Assembly: GCF_002196705.1 (NCBI RefSeq) | Contig: NZ_NADJ01000028.1 | Span: 1-64,000, forward strand | Source of the DNA: Desulfosporosinus sp. FKB | Lineage (GTDB): Bacteria; Bacillota; Desulfitobacteriia; Desulfitobacteriales; Desulfitobacteriaceae | Length of the DNA stretch: 64,000 nucleotides | Direction of reading: 5' to 3' | Shown here: positions 53,104 to 61,561 of the stretch, one piece after another | Layout of the letters: each line of letters starts with the position of its first letter | How positions within the stretch are numbered: the first letter of the stretch is position 1 | Position numbers and translations under genes: made by a program | Notes under the pieces: model-generated | What the model was told of the DNA's origin: nothing | The model's input: the letters and a program-made list of their open reading frames with translations, nothing else | The model's database searches: none

Positions 53104-53130
53104 ACCCTATAGGAGTCTTACGATTTGATC
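53104..53130 (-). repeat. Short end remnant of the palindromic element
   Basis: GGAGTCTTACGATTTGATCA closely matches the terminal GGGAGTCTTACGATTGGATA of fragment 1619. Only ~20 bp remain, so this is tentative. Confidence 0.35.
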
Positions 53131-53140
53131 AAGTCTATTT

Positions 53141-53350
53141 TTAACTTAGGGGCTTGTTCATGCTGTTATTCTGAGTTACATAGGCTAAACGCCCTCTAAG
53201 TTGGGTAACATGACGCTGCATGTCACTCGACATCTCCTTAAACATCTGTTTAGCTGATTCATCCAAAGTTGAGGTAGAGAAGGTTTCGTAGGTTCCTAGT
53301 GCCGATTGTGCCGCAGCTACAGCCTTTTCTAAATCTGCTTGAACAGTCAT
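53141..53350 (-). CDS. DUF1657 family protein (69 aa)
   Basis: Helical protein of the DUF1657 type: MTVQADLEKAVAAAQSALGT, YETFSTSTLDESAKQMFKEM, VTQLRGRLAYV. In Bacillales this family is encoded with spoVA genes and is spore-associated; no spoVA lies here. ATG after GGAGGG. Monocistronic with its own terminator; the ~400-bp region upstream (53351-53755) is AT-rich and contains the promoter of the divergent doxX gene. Confidence 0.85.
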   Translation of the reverse strand: MTVQADLEKAVAAAQSALGTYETFSTSTLDESAKQMFKEMSSDMQRHVTQLRGRLAYVTQNNSMNKPLS

Positions 53351-53681
53351 AGATTAATCCCTCCTAATCATTTGAAATTATTATGTGCAGTTGTTCTTTC
53401 ATTTACTCAAAAAACATATGGACGAAATTGTATTTCTTAGAAGTTTCTTTCACTTGTATCAGATTTAAGCTGAATTATGATGCAGAATTGTACATTTTGT
53501 TTTAAATTTATTAAATATTTGATAGGTTTATTATTTAATAGCAAAACAATTAACATCTTATTTGTGAATCTTTTTTCTTATTAATATCAAAAACTTTCAA
53601 ACACCACTCCATTAATATATTGATAGTTAAATCAAGCTTAGATCTAATTTATGATTTTGTTTTTTTGCAATAATTAATGTA

Positions 53682-53710
53682 TTGATTGGGTTTTTATTTT
53701 ATGATAGTAT
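53682..53710 (+). promoter_or_regulatory. Candidate sigma-A promoter of the DoxX-like gene
   Basis: -35 TTGATT (53682), 17-bp spacer, -10 TAGTAT (53705), 46 bp before the ATG. Confidence 0.5.
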
Positions 53711-53755
53711 GGTCAAGTTGAATTTTAAGTTATTAGGTAAGGAGGCCTTCATAAA

Positions 53756-54283
53756 ATGAACTCATACGTTGATGCTGTTAAAAATGAAATGCGCGATTGG
53801 AAAAAGACTATTTTTGTTATTATCTTCACAGTTGCTCGGCTTATTTATGGTTTTGCTTGGGTTCAAGCAGGTTTGGAAAAAGCGACTTCAGGCTGGCTTA
53901 ACTTTGCCGGAGGGCACGCAAAGGGGCTTATAGCAGGAATGGCTGCCAACATGCTGCCACCTAAAGCTCATGGTTTTGATCCTCTTTATATCAATAAATT
54001 ATGGGCATGGGTTGCAGTTCACATCTTTAATGGTATGCCTGGTGTAACAGATTTCTTAGTCCCTATCTGCGAAATGGCCGTTGGTATTGGTATGATCATC
54101 GGCTTCAGACTCTTATGGGTTGCACTTCTTGGACTCTTCCTCAATGTACAGTTTATTACCGCTGGTTCCGGCAACAACTTTGGCTATATTTGGACAAATA
54201 TTATTGTCATGAATTTTGCCAAATACTTTGAGTTAATTGGTTTAAGCGGATATCTCAAGTTTAAAAAAGAACAAAGATCCTAA
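53756..54283 (+). CDS. DoxX/DoxD-like membrane protein
   Basis: 175 aa, four membrane segments. ARLIYGFAWVQAGLEKATSGW in TM1, PICEMAVGIGMIIGFRLLWV, LFLNVQFITAGSGNNFGYIW: these are typical of the DoxX/TQO small subunit family, membrane proteins linked to quinone or thiol oxidation in some organisms. Strong AAGGAGG ribosome binding site. Single gene with promoter and terminator. Actual substrate unknown. Confidence 0.85.
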   Translation: MNSYVDAVKNEMRDWKKTIFVIIFTVARLIYGFAWVQAGLEKATSGWLNFAGGHAKGLIAGMAANMLPPKAHGFDPLYINKLWAWVAVHIFNGMPGVTDFLVPICEMAVGIGMIIGFRLLWVALLGLFLNVQFITAGSGNNFGYIWTNIIVMNFAKYFELIGLSGYLKFKKEQRS

Positions 54284-54300
54284 AATAAGCAACGGCAAAA

Positions 54301-54347
54301 GGGATCATCAAAAACTCTAAAGAAGTTTTTGATGATCCCTGCTTTTT
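54301..54347 (+). terminator. Terminator of the DoxX-like gene
   Basis: 16-bp perfect arms (GGGATCATCAAAAACT) with 7-nt loop, followed by TGCTTTTTC. Confidence 0.88.
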
Positions 54348-54417
54348 CAGTCTTCATAAAACAATGTTCCTGATATCCCTTTTCATTAGTTCATTCAAAG
54401 GAAGATATCAAGGAATT

Positions 54418-54558
54418 TTAAACCAACTGATCTAGCCACTGAAAATATTCGTTCTCTAATTGGCCAAGCGTATACTCATTTCTCGCATCTTTGAGTTGCT
54501 TATTAAGGCTGCATTTATCCGCATCACGAAGCAAAACGATTCTCATAGGTGCATCCAC
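54418..54558 (-). CDS. Small hypothetical protein (46 aa)
   Basis: GTG 54558 preceded by GGGGGAG at 5 nt, or ATG four codons later. Charged helical peptide (RIVLLRDADKCSLNKQLKDA ... ending FQWLDQLV). It follows the Spo0E-like gene on the same strand at ~100 bp. Family not recognised. Confidence 0.5.
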   Translation of the reverse strand: MDAPMRIVLLRDADKCSLNKQLKDARNEYTLGQLENEYFQWLDQLV

Positions 54559-54655
54559 AAGTACTCCCCCTTATTACATTTTTAGGATTAACATGTCAAC
54601 TGTAATCCAAAGGAAAACACGAGTAGTACCCATACCGCTGTAAAATCCCCTCAAT

Positions 54656-54802
54656 TTACAGGCTGTTGTAAATATTAAGTAATGAATCGAGCCTCTGGCT
54701 AACTTGAATAACTTCTGGGTCAACAAGCGGCTTTTTCAGTCCAAGAACATTTAAGTGCTCTCGCAAAGTTTCAATCATCTGAAGTATTTCAACACGGCTC
54801 AT
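54656..54802 (-). CDS. Spo0E-like sporulation regulatory phosphatase (48 aa)
   Basis: Carries the Spo0E family signature S-Q-x-L-D (VSQRLDSLLNIYNSL) in a two-helix peptide preceded by IETLREHLNVL and a DPEV turn. Members dephosphorylate Spo0A~P and delay sporulation. ATG 54802 follows GGAGTGAGATAGTA. 48 aa is typical. Too short for most gene finders, but the motif is diagnostic. Confidence 0.88.
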   Translation of the reverse strand: MSRVEILQMIETLREHLNVLGLKKPLVDPEVIQVSQRLDSLLNIYNSL

Positions 54803-54972
54803 TACTATCTCACTCCAAAAACCAGTTTACAACATTACCTCAACACAAATGCTATTATATTCCAAATGTGGATCAGAATCAATTAAATCCGTTAAAAATT
54901 TACTCGTTCTCAGTTTTTCCCAGCTTTTTATTTTAAAAACTATTTCAAGTTCCTCTGGCTCATAGACTATAA

Positions 54973-56445
54973 CTAATTATCACTTGCATTTTCAAGATTG
55001 TTAAAAAGAGTATAAATTTCTTCAAAGCTTTTCGTGATATGATTTATTCTTTGATTTTGTTCGTTTAAATTCGTTAACACCCCTTCGACTGAAGCCGTGT
55101 TTTCTTGGGATATAGCTGAGATTGATGATATTTCATTGATAATTCCTGCTGAAGACTGCTGAAAATCCTTGACTAGCCGATCTACAACTTTAGCATGGTC
55201 TGCTAACTTTTCAGTATTAGAGTTAATTGCAGCAAAAACACCTTTAATTTCTTCTGTTAGCCTTGAACTTGAACCAGAAGCCACGGCGATATTGTCAATC
55301 ATTTTTCTTACCGCTTCAGATTTTAACTGAATACTCTCCAAAAATCCCGATATCTGTTTAATAGATTCTTTTGAACTGGCCGCGAGTTTTCTTATTTCAT
55401 CGGCTACAACTGCAAAACCTTTTCCCTGTTCACCGGCACGAGCAGCTTCGATAGCCGCATTTAATGAAAGTAGATTAGTTTGTTCTGTAATCCCATTAAT
55501 TAACTCAAGTATATTCCCAATATTCTCTGTCTCTTTACTTAAGGAACTCATTAAATTAACCGCTTCATCAACAATACTATTAGCGGTTCTCATACTGCTT
55601 TCAAACTGATCAACCTTAATTACACCGTCTCGATTAACCTCAACCGTTAAATCTGTAAGATTTTTCATATTATCGGATGCATTTGCTAAACTATCAATTG
55701 AATCGCTGTTAGAATGGATCAAATTTGTTATATCAACAACATTCTCGGATACAGAGTTAATGCTGGAGGCGATTTCGGTAAATATATTAGTAACCTCGGA
55801 GGATATAGTATCTGTCGTTTCAATATCTTGCTTAAGTTTTATATTCAGGGTCTTGAGAGTATGTATTACTTTCTTTATTTCGGCCATAATTGTTTCTAAT
55901 TTATCGTTATATTTTGTGGCCTTTTTGTGAGTTTCCAGCATAGTTAGACGTAAACTCTTGCTAAATTTAGTCTGAATTAATAAAAAGGCAATAACGAGTA
56001 ACATAAAAATCATAACCGGCATAAAGGTTTGAAACCCGAAACTCTTGAATACTGAATCCTTAAATTCCAAGAACGCAGCTACGGAACCCGTAAAATTAAA
56101 GAAACCTGTTATTAAGATTACTCTCCATTCTTCATAAAAAGAAAGCATAACAATATAATAAAAGGCAACAAAAAAGTTCACAACACTAGGAAAACTAATA
56201 AAATTCATAAAGTTCATGACACCATAGGAAAGTGCAACGATAAACATTGTTTGACTTACTAAATACCTTTTCCAGTAAAATACCAGCATGACTAAATTCA
56301 GAACTGCCATTGGAACTATCACGGCTATTGATTGGTTGAGGGGCAAATTTCCTCCCACAATCGATATAAAGCTTAATAACGTCGTTAACAATGATAAACC
56401 AATAAACAACTTATTTCTTCTCTGCAGTACTTCTATCAAATCCAT
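54973..56445 (-). CDS. Methyl-accepting chemotaxis-like protein with six-helix membrane domain
   Basis: 490 aa. Residues ~15-170 hold six membrane helices without a large extracellular sensor, so it may sense membrane state or an intracellular cue. The signalling domain (~210-485) has the tip [24 protein letters not shown]. No HAMP domain is evident. Start ATG follows AGGTGATTAAACG; 7 bp after the HD-GYP gene, so they are co-transcribed. Confidence 0.92.
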   Translation of the reverse strand: MDLIEVLQRRNKLFIGLSLLTTLLSFISIVGGNLPLNQSIAVIVPMAVLNLVMLVFYWKRYLVSQTMFIVALSYGVMNFMNFISFPSVVNFFVAFYYIVMLSFYEEWRVILITGFFNFTGSVAAFLEFKDSVFKSFGFQTFMPVMIFMLLVIAFLLIQTKFSKSLRLTMLETHKKATKYNDKLETIMAEIKKVIHTLKTLNIKLKQDIETTDTISSEVTNIFTEIASSINSVSENVVDITNLIHSNSDSIDSLANASDNMKNLTDLTVEVNRDGVIKVDQFESSMRTANSIVDEAVNLMSSLSKETENIGNILELINGITEQTNLLSLNAAIEAARAGEQGKGFAVVADEIRKLAASSKESIKQISGFLESIQLKSEAVRKMIDNIAVASGSSSRLTEEIKGVFAAINSNTEKLADHAKVVDRLVKDFQQSSAGIINEISSISAISQENTASVEGVLTNLNEQNQRINHITKSFEEIYTLFNNLENASDN

Positions 56446-56452
56446 CGTTTAA

Positions 56453-57250
56453 TCACCTTTCTAATAGCTTATTTTTCGTTGGCAGATTACTAGATGACTC
56501 CGCCTGCTGACGGAGAATTGCAAGTTCCTCATCGTTTATATTCATAAAAATATGGGTAATTTTTGGTTCAATCTGTCTCCCAGATACACGAGACAATTCT
56601 TTTTTTGCCTCTTTAAACGACATTGCTTTACGATAGGGACGGTCTGACGTCATGGCATCAAAAGCATCTACAACTGAGAAAATTCTAGCCCCTAAAGGAA
56701 TTTCTTCCTCCTGAAGACCCTTTGGGTAACCGGTACCGTCCCAATGTTCATGGTGAGCAAGAACTATCTCCCGAGCTTGTCCCAGAAATCCCAGATTTCG
56801 AAGTATATCATAACCAATTTGAGGATGTCGTTTAACCACCTGCATTTCTTCTTCTGTAAGAGGTCCTGGCTTATGTAAGATAGCATCTGGAAGACCTATC
56901 TTGCCAATATCATGGAGTAGAGAACCCCAGCGCAGAAACCGAATTTCATAAGCATCCATTCCAAGTCTTACTGCAAGATGTCCGGCATACATCGAAACCC
57001 TTCTTGCGTGAGCTTCGGTCTCATCGTCGCGGGCTTCTAAAGCCTTGGTCATTGCCAACAGCACTTCTTCACGTAATGACATATTATTCAGGGCACTTCC
57101 GGCTATCAGAGCCATTGTTCCTAGGGCTTTACGACTGCTCTCTGATGGCCTATAGGTACAGCCCGGATTTATGAGTCCCAGAATCTGGTTTTCATATCGA
57201 AGTGGAACTGGAATAAACCAATAATTATCATTACGCTGCTTAACGAGCAC
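56453..57250 (-). CDS. HD-GYP phosphodiesterase with short GAF-like N-terminus
   Basis: 265 aa. Residues ~1-60 look like the C-terminal part of a GAF domain (YWFIPVPLRYENQILGLINP); residues ~65-235 are an HD-GYP domain with SLLHDIGKIGLPDAILHKPG, HHEHWDGTGYPKGL (the GYP motif) and DAFDAMTSDRPYRKAM. It should hydrolyse c-di-GMP. GTG 57250 is supported by AGGAGAGATTTAAA. The N-terminal GAF is incomplete, so the protein may be a shortened form. Pairs with the membrane chemoreceptor gene. Confidence 0.9.
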   Translation of the reverse strand: MLVKQRNDNYWFIPVPLRYENQILGLINPGCTYRPSESSRKALGTMALIAGSALNNMSLREEVLLAMTKALEARDDETEAHARRVSMYAGHLAVRLGMDAYEIRFLRWGSLLHDIGKIGLPDAILHKPGPLTEEEMQVVKRHPQIGYDILRNLGFLGQAREIVLAHHEHWDGTGYPKGLQEEEIPLGARIFSVVDAFDAMTSDRPYRKAMSFKEAKKELSRVSGRQIEPKITHIFMNINDEELAILRQQAESSSNLPTKNKLLER

Positions 57251-57513
57251 TTTAAATCTCTCCTTTCCTAAAAGCAGAATCTCCGAACCCCTATTAAGAT
57301 GCTACTACTTCAAAATGAATTCACGCTGAATCACAACTGAAGATTGTCTGAAAATCCTATCGCATAATACGTTTTTAAATTATATTGTTTTATTTTGTCG
57401 TAATTAGTTATAATACTGTGATTCAGGCATGATTGGTTACCCAGATTGCTTCTTTAATTCAAGCTAATTGTCTCGGCTTGGAACGCATTTTGTGATATTC
57501 CAATACATCACAA

Positions 57514-57537
57514 AAAGCCCAGTTTTTACTGGGCTTT
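57514..57537 (-). terminator. Hairpin AAAGCCCAGT/ACTGGGCTTT
   Basis: Perfect 10-bp stem with a TTTT loop; minus-strand tail TTTTTGTG. No gene ends here in either direction. The 57251-57725 stretch is otherwise empty. Confidence 0.4.
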
Positions 57538-57725
57538 ACCATCCTAGTCTAAGATTCGATTGAGGTTCATTTTCAATCAGCGTTCAATTAATCACGTGAG
57601 ACTCAGCACTATGCTAAAGTCCATAAACTTACAGTTCAAATGAACAGAATATTCATTGACAAGAGGGCTTATCCCGGTTACGATACTAAAGGATCAACTT
57701 ATAATTTCAGAGAACTATAATTTCA

Positions 57726-57891
57726 AGGTAGAGGCGCGGTCCTCAAGAGTAAAGTCGTCTTAGTTTAGGGAAATATTATGACTTGAAAGGGAGTATCGCC
57801 GAAGTGTGTGAGATAATACCCAAAAACTCACATGCTGGTTATGTATTCGAAAGGAACATAACTGTCACAAGCATCTTGTGGAGAGCTACCT
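57726..57891 (+). promoter_or_regulatory. Lysine riboswitch (L box)
   Basis: P1 pairs AGGTAG (57726) with CTACCT (57886). Conserved core elements in order: AGGTAGAGGCGCGG, AAGAGTA, GAAAGGGAGTATCGCCGAAG, the TGCTGGTTATG...GAAAGGAACATAACTGTCAC arm and GTGGAGAGCTACC. Followed directly by a terminator hairpin, so lysine should reduce expression of the downstream transporter by transcription attenuation. Confidence 0.93.
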
Positions 57892-57918
57892 GCTTCGGCG
57901 ATATACCTTCTAAACATG

Positions 57919-57966
57919 GTAAGCCCTTAAGCAGTACATAGATAGCTTTAAGGGCTTACTTTTATT
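57919..57966 (+). terminator. Riboswitch-controlled terminator
   Basis: GTAAGCCCTTAA pairs with TTAAGGGCTTAC, followed by TTTTATTT. Lies between the lysine aptamer and the transporter gene. Confidence 0.88.
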
Positions 57967-57995
57967 TGCCTTTAAAAAAAGTATGGAGGATTAAT

Positions 57996-59396
57996 ATGAA
58001 TGACAAAAAGCTAGGGTTTTGGTTATTAACCGCACTTGTTACTGGAAACATGGTTGGATCGGCAATTTTTATGCTTCCACAATCTCTCTCCAACGTCGGC
58101 TCCCCTGCAGGTGTATTGCTTGCCTGGCTGTTCACCGGCCTTGGGGTTTTAATGCTGGCCCATGTATATGGTCAACTGTCGGATTTCAAGCCTGAATTAA
58201 TCGGTGGCCCGCCCAGTTATACACGAGAATTATTTGGCGGCAAAAGCAAGCTGGGACAAATTATGGGATTCGAAATTTCATGGGGCTATTGGACCTCAAA
58301 TTCACCTGGAAATGCTGCAATTCTTATTACACTTGTTGGTTATTTAACGTATTTCCTGCCTATTTTACAATCTAAAACAATTCTCTTTTCCCTGGGCAGT
58401 TTTAATGTTCAGATAGGTAATTTCCTCTCTTTTGCTATTGCTTCAGCGGTACTTTGGTTTGTTCATTATCTTATGTTCAAAGGAACCTATGCTGCCAGCA
58501 AAATTAACTTCTTTGCTACTGTGACTAAAATCCTAGGCTTTATCTTTTTTATAATAATTGCTCTTTCCATCTTCGATGTAACCTATCTCCATCCGTTTAT
58601 TGCGGAAAAGACGCTTAAATCGGGCGAAACAATCGGACTTTTTCAGCAAATGAATCAAGGAGCTATTCTTACGCTCTGGGCCTTCGTTGGTGTAGAATCT
58701 GCGGTCTGGCTATCCGGACGTGCCAAGAGACTACAAGATGTTAAATGGGCAACACTTACCGGCTTGATCATCGCCTTAGCTATTTACCTTCTTATTACCT
58801 TCTTAGCAATGGGGGCATTGCCAGCCAAAGAGTTGATGGTTGCCGATAAGCCTTTAGTTGACGTCTTAACGAAAATTATTGGCTCAAAGGGTTCCTTTAT
58901 CATGGCAGCTCTCGGAGTTCTTTCTATGCTCGGGGCAACGGTTGGCTGGATATTACTAAGTGTTGAGGTCCCATATCAATCCGCTCGCCTTAATCTCTTT
59001 CCTCACTGGTTCGTGAAAGAAAATAAAAATGGGGCACCCTACCGGGCTGCCTGGATAACAAACGCCCTTACCCAATTATTCCTGCTCTCAATGATTTCTG
59101 ATACTATTGCCAATGCATTTAACGAAATGATTATTATTGCCACACTTGCAAATTTAGTTCCTTACCTTTTCTCCGGCATTTATTCTTTGGTAGTAGTTTT
59201 AAAAGGAGAGAACTACGAAAAAATTAATTTATGGAAACGTTTACTGGACGGAACAATGGCTCTGGGAGCCTCTCTTTATTCTTTCTGGGTTTTGAAATCC
59301 GGCTTAAGCGATTTAAAAACTTTAGTCCTTGGCATGTTGCTCATCGTATCCGGGTTGATTCTTGTCCCTTTGCTGCCGAAGCATGTAAATCCTTAA
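57996..59396 (+). CDS. APC-family amino-acid transporter under lysine riboswitch control
   Basis: 466 aa, about twelve membrane segments. The LVTGNMVGSAIFMLPQSLSN start and the GGPPSYTRELFG, WTSNSPGNAAILIT and FVGVESAVWLSGRAKRLQDV segments fit the basic amino-acid/polyamine antiporter (ArcD/LysP-like) branch of the APC family. ATG 57996 follows GGAGGA. The riboswitch points to lysine (or a lysine product) as substrate, which the sequence alone would not decide. Confidence 0.9.
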   Translation: MNDKKLGFWLLTALVTGNMVGSAIFMLPQSLSNVGSPAGVLLAWLFTGLGVLMLAHVYGQLSDFKPELIGGPPSYTRELFGGKSKLGQIMGFEISWGYWTSNSPGNAAILITLVGYLTYFLPILQSKTILFSLGSFNVQIGNFLSFAIASAVLWFVHYLMFKGTYAASKINFFATVTKILGFIFFIIIALSIFDVTYLHPFIAEKTLKSGETIGLFQQMNQGAILTLWAFVGVESAVWLSGRAKRLQDVKWATLTGLIIALAIYLLITFLAMGALPAKELMVADKPLVDVLTKIIGSKGSFIMAALGVLSMLGATVGWILLSVEVPYQSARLNLFPHWFVKENKNGAPYRAAWITNALTQLFLLSMISDTIANAFNEMIIIATLANLVPYLFSGIYSLVVVLKGENYEKINLWKRLLDGTMALGASLYSFWVLKSGLSDLKTLVLGMLLIVSGLILVPLLPKHVNP

Positions 59397-59404
59397 GAAG
59401 CGGA

Positions 59405-59432
59405 AGTGAACTCGTCCAGCTAAAGCTGAACA
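59405..59432 (-). repeat. End fragment of the palindromic element (GTTCAGC-type end)
   Basis: AGTGAACTCGTCCAGCTAAAGCTGAAC, one base different from copies A and B, next to a terminator. The rest of the element is missing. Confidence 0.55.
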
Positions 59433-59453
59433 TTAATAAATAGCCTAAAACAA

Positions 59454-59491
59454 AAGCAGGGTTTATCGTTTGAGAGCGATAAACCCTGCTT
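59454..59491. terminator. Bidirectional terminator between convergent genes
   Basis: GCAGGGTTTATCG/CGATAAACCCTGC, 13-bp perfect stem; minus-strand tail TTTTGTTTTA, plus-strand tail TTCTT. Serves the lysine transporter and the Bcr-type MFS gene. Confidence 0.8.
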
Positions 59492-59492
59492 C

Positions 59493-60704
59493 TTAATCGG
59501 CGGTTGCTTGTTTTAAATATGGCCTGCTGGAGAGATATAGCCAAACTGCCCCGCAGATCAAGCCCAAAATAATGTTCAAATCTCCAATGACAGCAATTTG
59601 ATTATTCGAACTCAGAGAGACAATACCCATGCCGACGCTTCCCATAACTGTAGCAAAGGAACCCATGAGTGATGAGACGGAACCTGTGTCTCCCTGTTGC
59701 TGTTCCAACATCAGAAATGCACTCGGCGGACGCATGGCACTCCCAGAAACGGTGGAGAGTACTAAGGTAACAGCAAAGAGCAGCGGTGAATAGCTGCCAA
59801 TAAGACTGATAAGAAAACCACTGGCGATTATTAAAGCAAAACAAGCGTTAATAATTGTGATACGGCTGAAATGGTTTGATAAACGGATATAAATGAGGGG
59901 ACCAAACAACATTCCCAGGGCATTAAAAGCAAAGTAGTAACTATAGACCTGGCTGCTTAGATGAAAATTTTCCTGATAGATGTAGGATGATGCAGTAATA
60001 AAGGCTAGGGCAGGTATACTCATCATTGAAAAGATAATAAGAAGTGACGTGAATCTCCTGTTGCGAAGGACGACTCCGAGTCGGCCAATGGTCCTCATCA
60101 GGGAAGCAGAACCTTTCTCAACAATTGTTTCCTGTAAAGCTAAAGAACCGGCCAGAGCAGAAATACCTATTAGCGCTTGAACCACAAAAACTCCCCGCCA
60201 AGACGTTACATTCAACAAGAATGATCCAACTACTGGGGCCACAGCCGGAGAAATTACTACCATCGACTGAACCACAGCCAAAACAGATTCTCGTTTTCTG
60301 CCGCTATAAACATCTTTGACTAATGCCGTGGCAACACTGGAAGCAGCTCCTCCGCCAAATGCCTGTAAAGCCCTAAAAGCGATCAGTAAATAGACGCTTG
60401 ATGATAAGGAACAGAGAAGACTGGCAGCCGTGTAAATGGCGAGACCAATTAATACTATGGGTTTTCGACCATGCTTATCGCTTAATGGCCCCCAGAACAG
60501 GGTGCCAAAACCAAAGAAAATGAAGAACATTATTAAGGTGAGATTAATGATTGACTGAGACACGCGGAAATATTCTGTCATAGTAGGCAAAGCAGGAAGA
60601 TATACATCCATTGAAAGGGGAATGAAAGCACTAAGAACTGCAATTAGGACAATCATTCCCTTATCACCAAGGTATTTCTGCTTTTTTAGTTCGTTAATTT
60701 CCAT
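59493..60704 (-). CDS. Bcr/CflA-family drug resistance MFS transporter
   Basis: 403 aa, twelve membrane segments: AFIPLSMDVYLPALPTMTEY, GTLFWGPLSDKHGRKPIVLI (motif A), RALQAFGGGAASSVATALVK. Proton-driven exporter of drugs or metabolites. Its ATG overlaps the upstream marR stop by 11 bp, so it is co-expressed with and probably controlled by that regulator. About 35-40 percent similar in motif pattern to the carrier at 17499, by eye. Confidence 0.88.
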   Translation of the reverse strand: MEINELKKQKYLGDKGMIVLIAVLSAFIPLSMDVYLPALPTMTEYFRVSQSIINLTLIMFFIFFGFGTLFWGPLSDKHGRKPIVLIGLAIYTAASLLCSLSSSVYLLIAFRALQAFGGGAASSVATALVKDVYSGRKRESVLAVVQSMVVISPAVAPVVGSFLLNVTSWRGVFVVQALIGISALAGSLALQETIVEKGSASLMRTIGRLGVVLRNRRFTSLLIIFSMMSIPALAFITASSYIYQENFHLSSQVYSYYFAFNALGMLFGPLIYIRLSNHFSRITIINACFALIIASGFLISLIGSYSPLLFAVTLVLSTVSGSAMRPPSAFLMLEQQQGDTGSVSSLMGSFATVMGSVGMGIVSLSSNNQIAVIGDLNIILGLICGAVWLYLSSRPYLKQATAD

Positions 60705-61188
60705 CGTTCGTTCTACGCTCCTTTTTAAATTGAGCTGGAGGGTGAGCCCCTATAGATTCAAGATTATTAATCATACGGCAGTAAAATTGTTTCATTTGTT
60801 CCCGTTCAGTTTCTGTAAACCCCTTCAGCATCGCATGATCAACTTTATTGAATGCATTTTCGCATTCTTCAATGTAAGCTAATCCCTTTTCTGAAAGCTT
60901 GATCAGATTGCGCCTTGTATCTTTTTCATCGGGATACTGATAGATTAGCCCGGATTTTTTCATACGCTTGATAGATATTGCAATAGTAGGTGGACTAATT
61001 CCAATGATTTCAGCCAGTTCCTTTTGCGATGCTGCCATATTATTCATTTCGTTCTTAAGCACAAATAAAATCTGCGGGTTACTTACTTCGCCAATCCCTC
61101 TCTTTACGATTTCTTCTTTCAAACAATTATGGTGCATGCGGTCAAATACAGGGAATAACCATTCCAGTGAATTAAATTTAAATCCCAA
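60694..61188 (-). CDS. MarR-family transcriptional regulator
   Basis: 164 aa. MarR winged helix: NPQILFVLKNEMNNMAASQK, ELAEIIGISPPTIAISIKRM, KSGLIYQYPDEKDTRRNLIK (wing with the DxRR motif), LSEKGLAYIEECENAF. Flanking helices give the dimer. TTG 61188 has GGGAGAG 8 nt upstream; ATG 61209 is the alternative. Overlaps the MFS gene it likely represses; palindromic operator at 61228. Confidence 0.9.
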   Translation of the reverse strand: MGFKFNSLEWLFPVFDRMHHNCLKEEIVKRGIGEVSNPQILFVLKNEMNNMAASQKELAEIIGISPPTIAISIKRMKKSGLIYQYPDEKDTRRNLIKLSEKGLAYIEECENAFNKVDHAMLKGFTETEREQMKQFYCRMINNLESIGAHPPAQFKKERRTNDGN

Positions 61189-61227
61189 AAAAGTTCTCTC
61201 CCAGCACATATAGTTTTACAGCTAATA

Positions 61228-61241
61228 GTTAGTCGACTAAC
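61228..61241. promoter_or_regulatory. MarR operator candidate GTTAGTCGACTAAC
   Basis: Perfect 14-bp palindrome immediately upstream of the marR-MFS operon; extends with further symmetry (TTGTTAGTCGACTAACTA on the minus strand has 1-2 mismatches at the ends). Typical MarR autorepression site. Confidence 0.7.
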
Positions 61242-61320
61242 AATAATAGTAGCTATTTTTCTTCCTTCTGTCAATATACTTTTGGTCTGCCATAGTGTGT
61301 ATTTAATCATCATAAATAAA

Positions 61321-61346
61321 ATCCCGGGCCTTAAAAGCCCAGGACT
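61321..61346 (-). terminator. Terminator of the 22-codon ORF
   Basis: TCCTGGGC and GCCCGGGA around TTTTAAG (one mismatch); minus-strand tail TTTTATTTATG. The hairpin begins at the ORF's stop codon. Confidence 0.7.
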
Positions 61347-61413
61347 AAAATTGCAGACGTTCAACAATTCCTTTGGAATCTACTGAGTGATTGTTATTAT
61401 CTAATTCGCACAT
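61345..61413 (-). CDS. Possible 22-residue peptide gene with its own promoter and terminator
   Basis: ATG 61413, stop TAG 61345, preceded by AGGA at 7 nt. The peptide begins MCELDNNNHSVD and ends VERLQF; it is polar with one Cys. A -10 box TATAAT lies at 61453-61448, ~35 bp before the ATG, and a terminator starts at the stop. The compact promoter-ORF-terminator unit could be a small peptide gene or a small RNA. Confidence 0.45.
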   Translation of the reverse strand: MCELDNNNHSVDSKGIVERLQF

Positions 61414-61447
61414 AGAATCCGTCCTTTATTCCTCTACGACTGATTCT

Positions 61448-61453
61448 ATTATA
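61448..61453 (-). promoter_or_regulatory. -10 box of the 22-codon transcription unit
   Basis: TATAAT on the minus strand with a TG-like extension weakly present (CTTGTATAAT). No good -35 at 17 bp. Confidence 0.4.
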
Positions 61454-61561
61454 CAAGAGTATTTTACCAAATACTATAGAATTTTGTGAATTGTGAATGT
61501 GCGCATGGCGATTCATCCCCTCCCTGAAGAGGAAGGGGACTTCTGCAAGAAAGGTTAAATT

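Noticed and set aside
57514-57537. Hairpin as part of the lysine riboswitch
   Set aside because: It lies ~190 bp upstream of P1 and outside the conserved L-box core; its role stays open.
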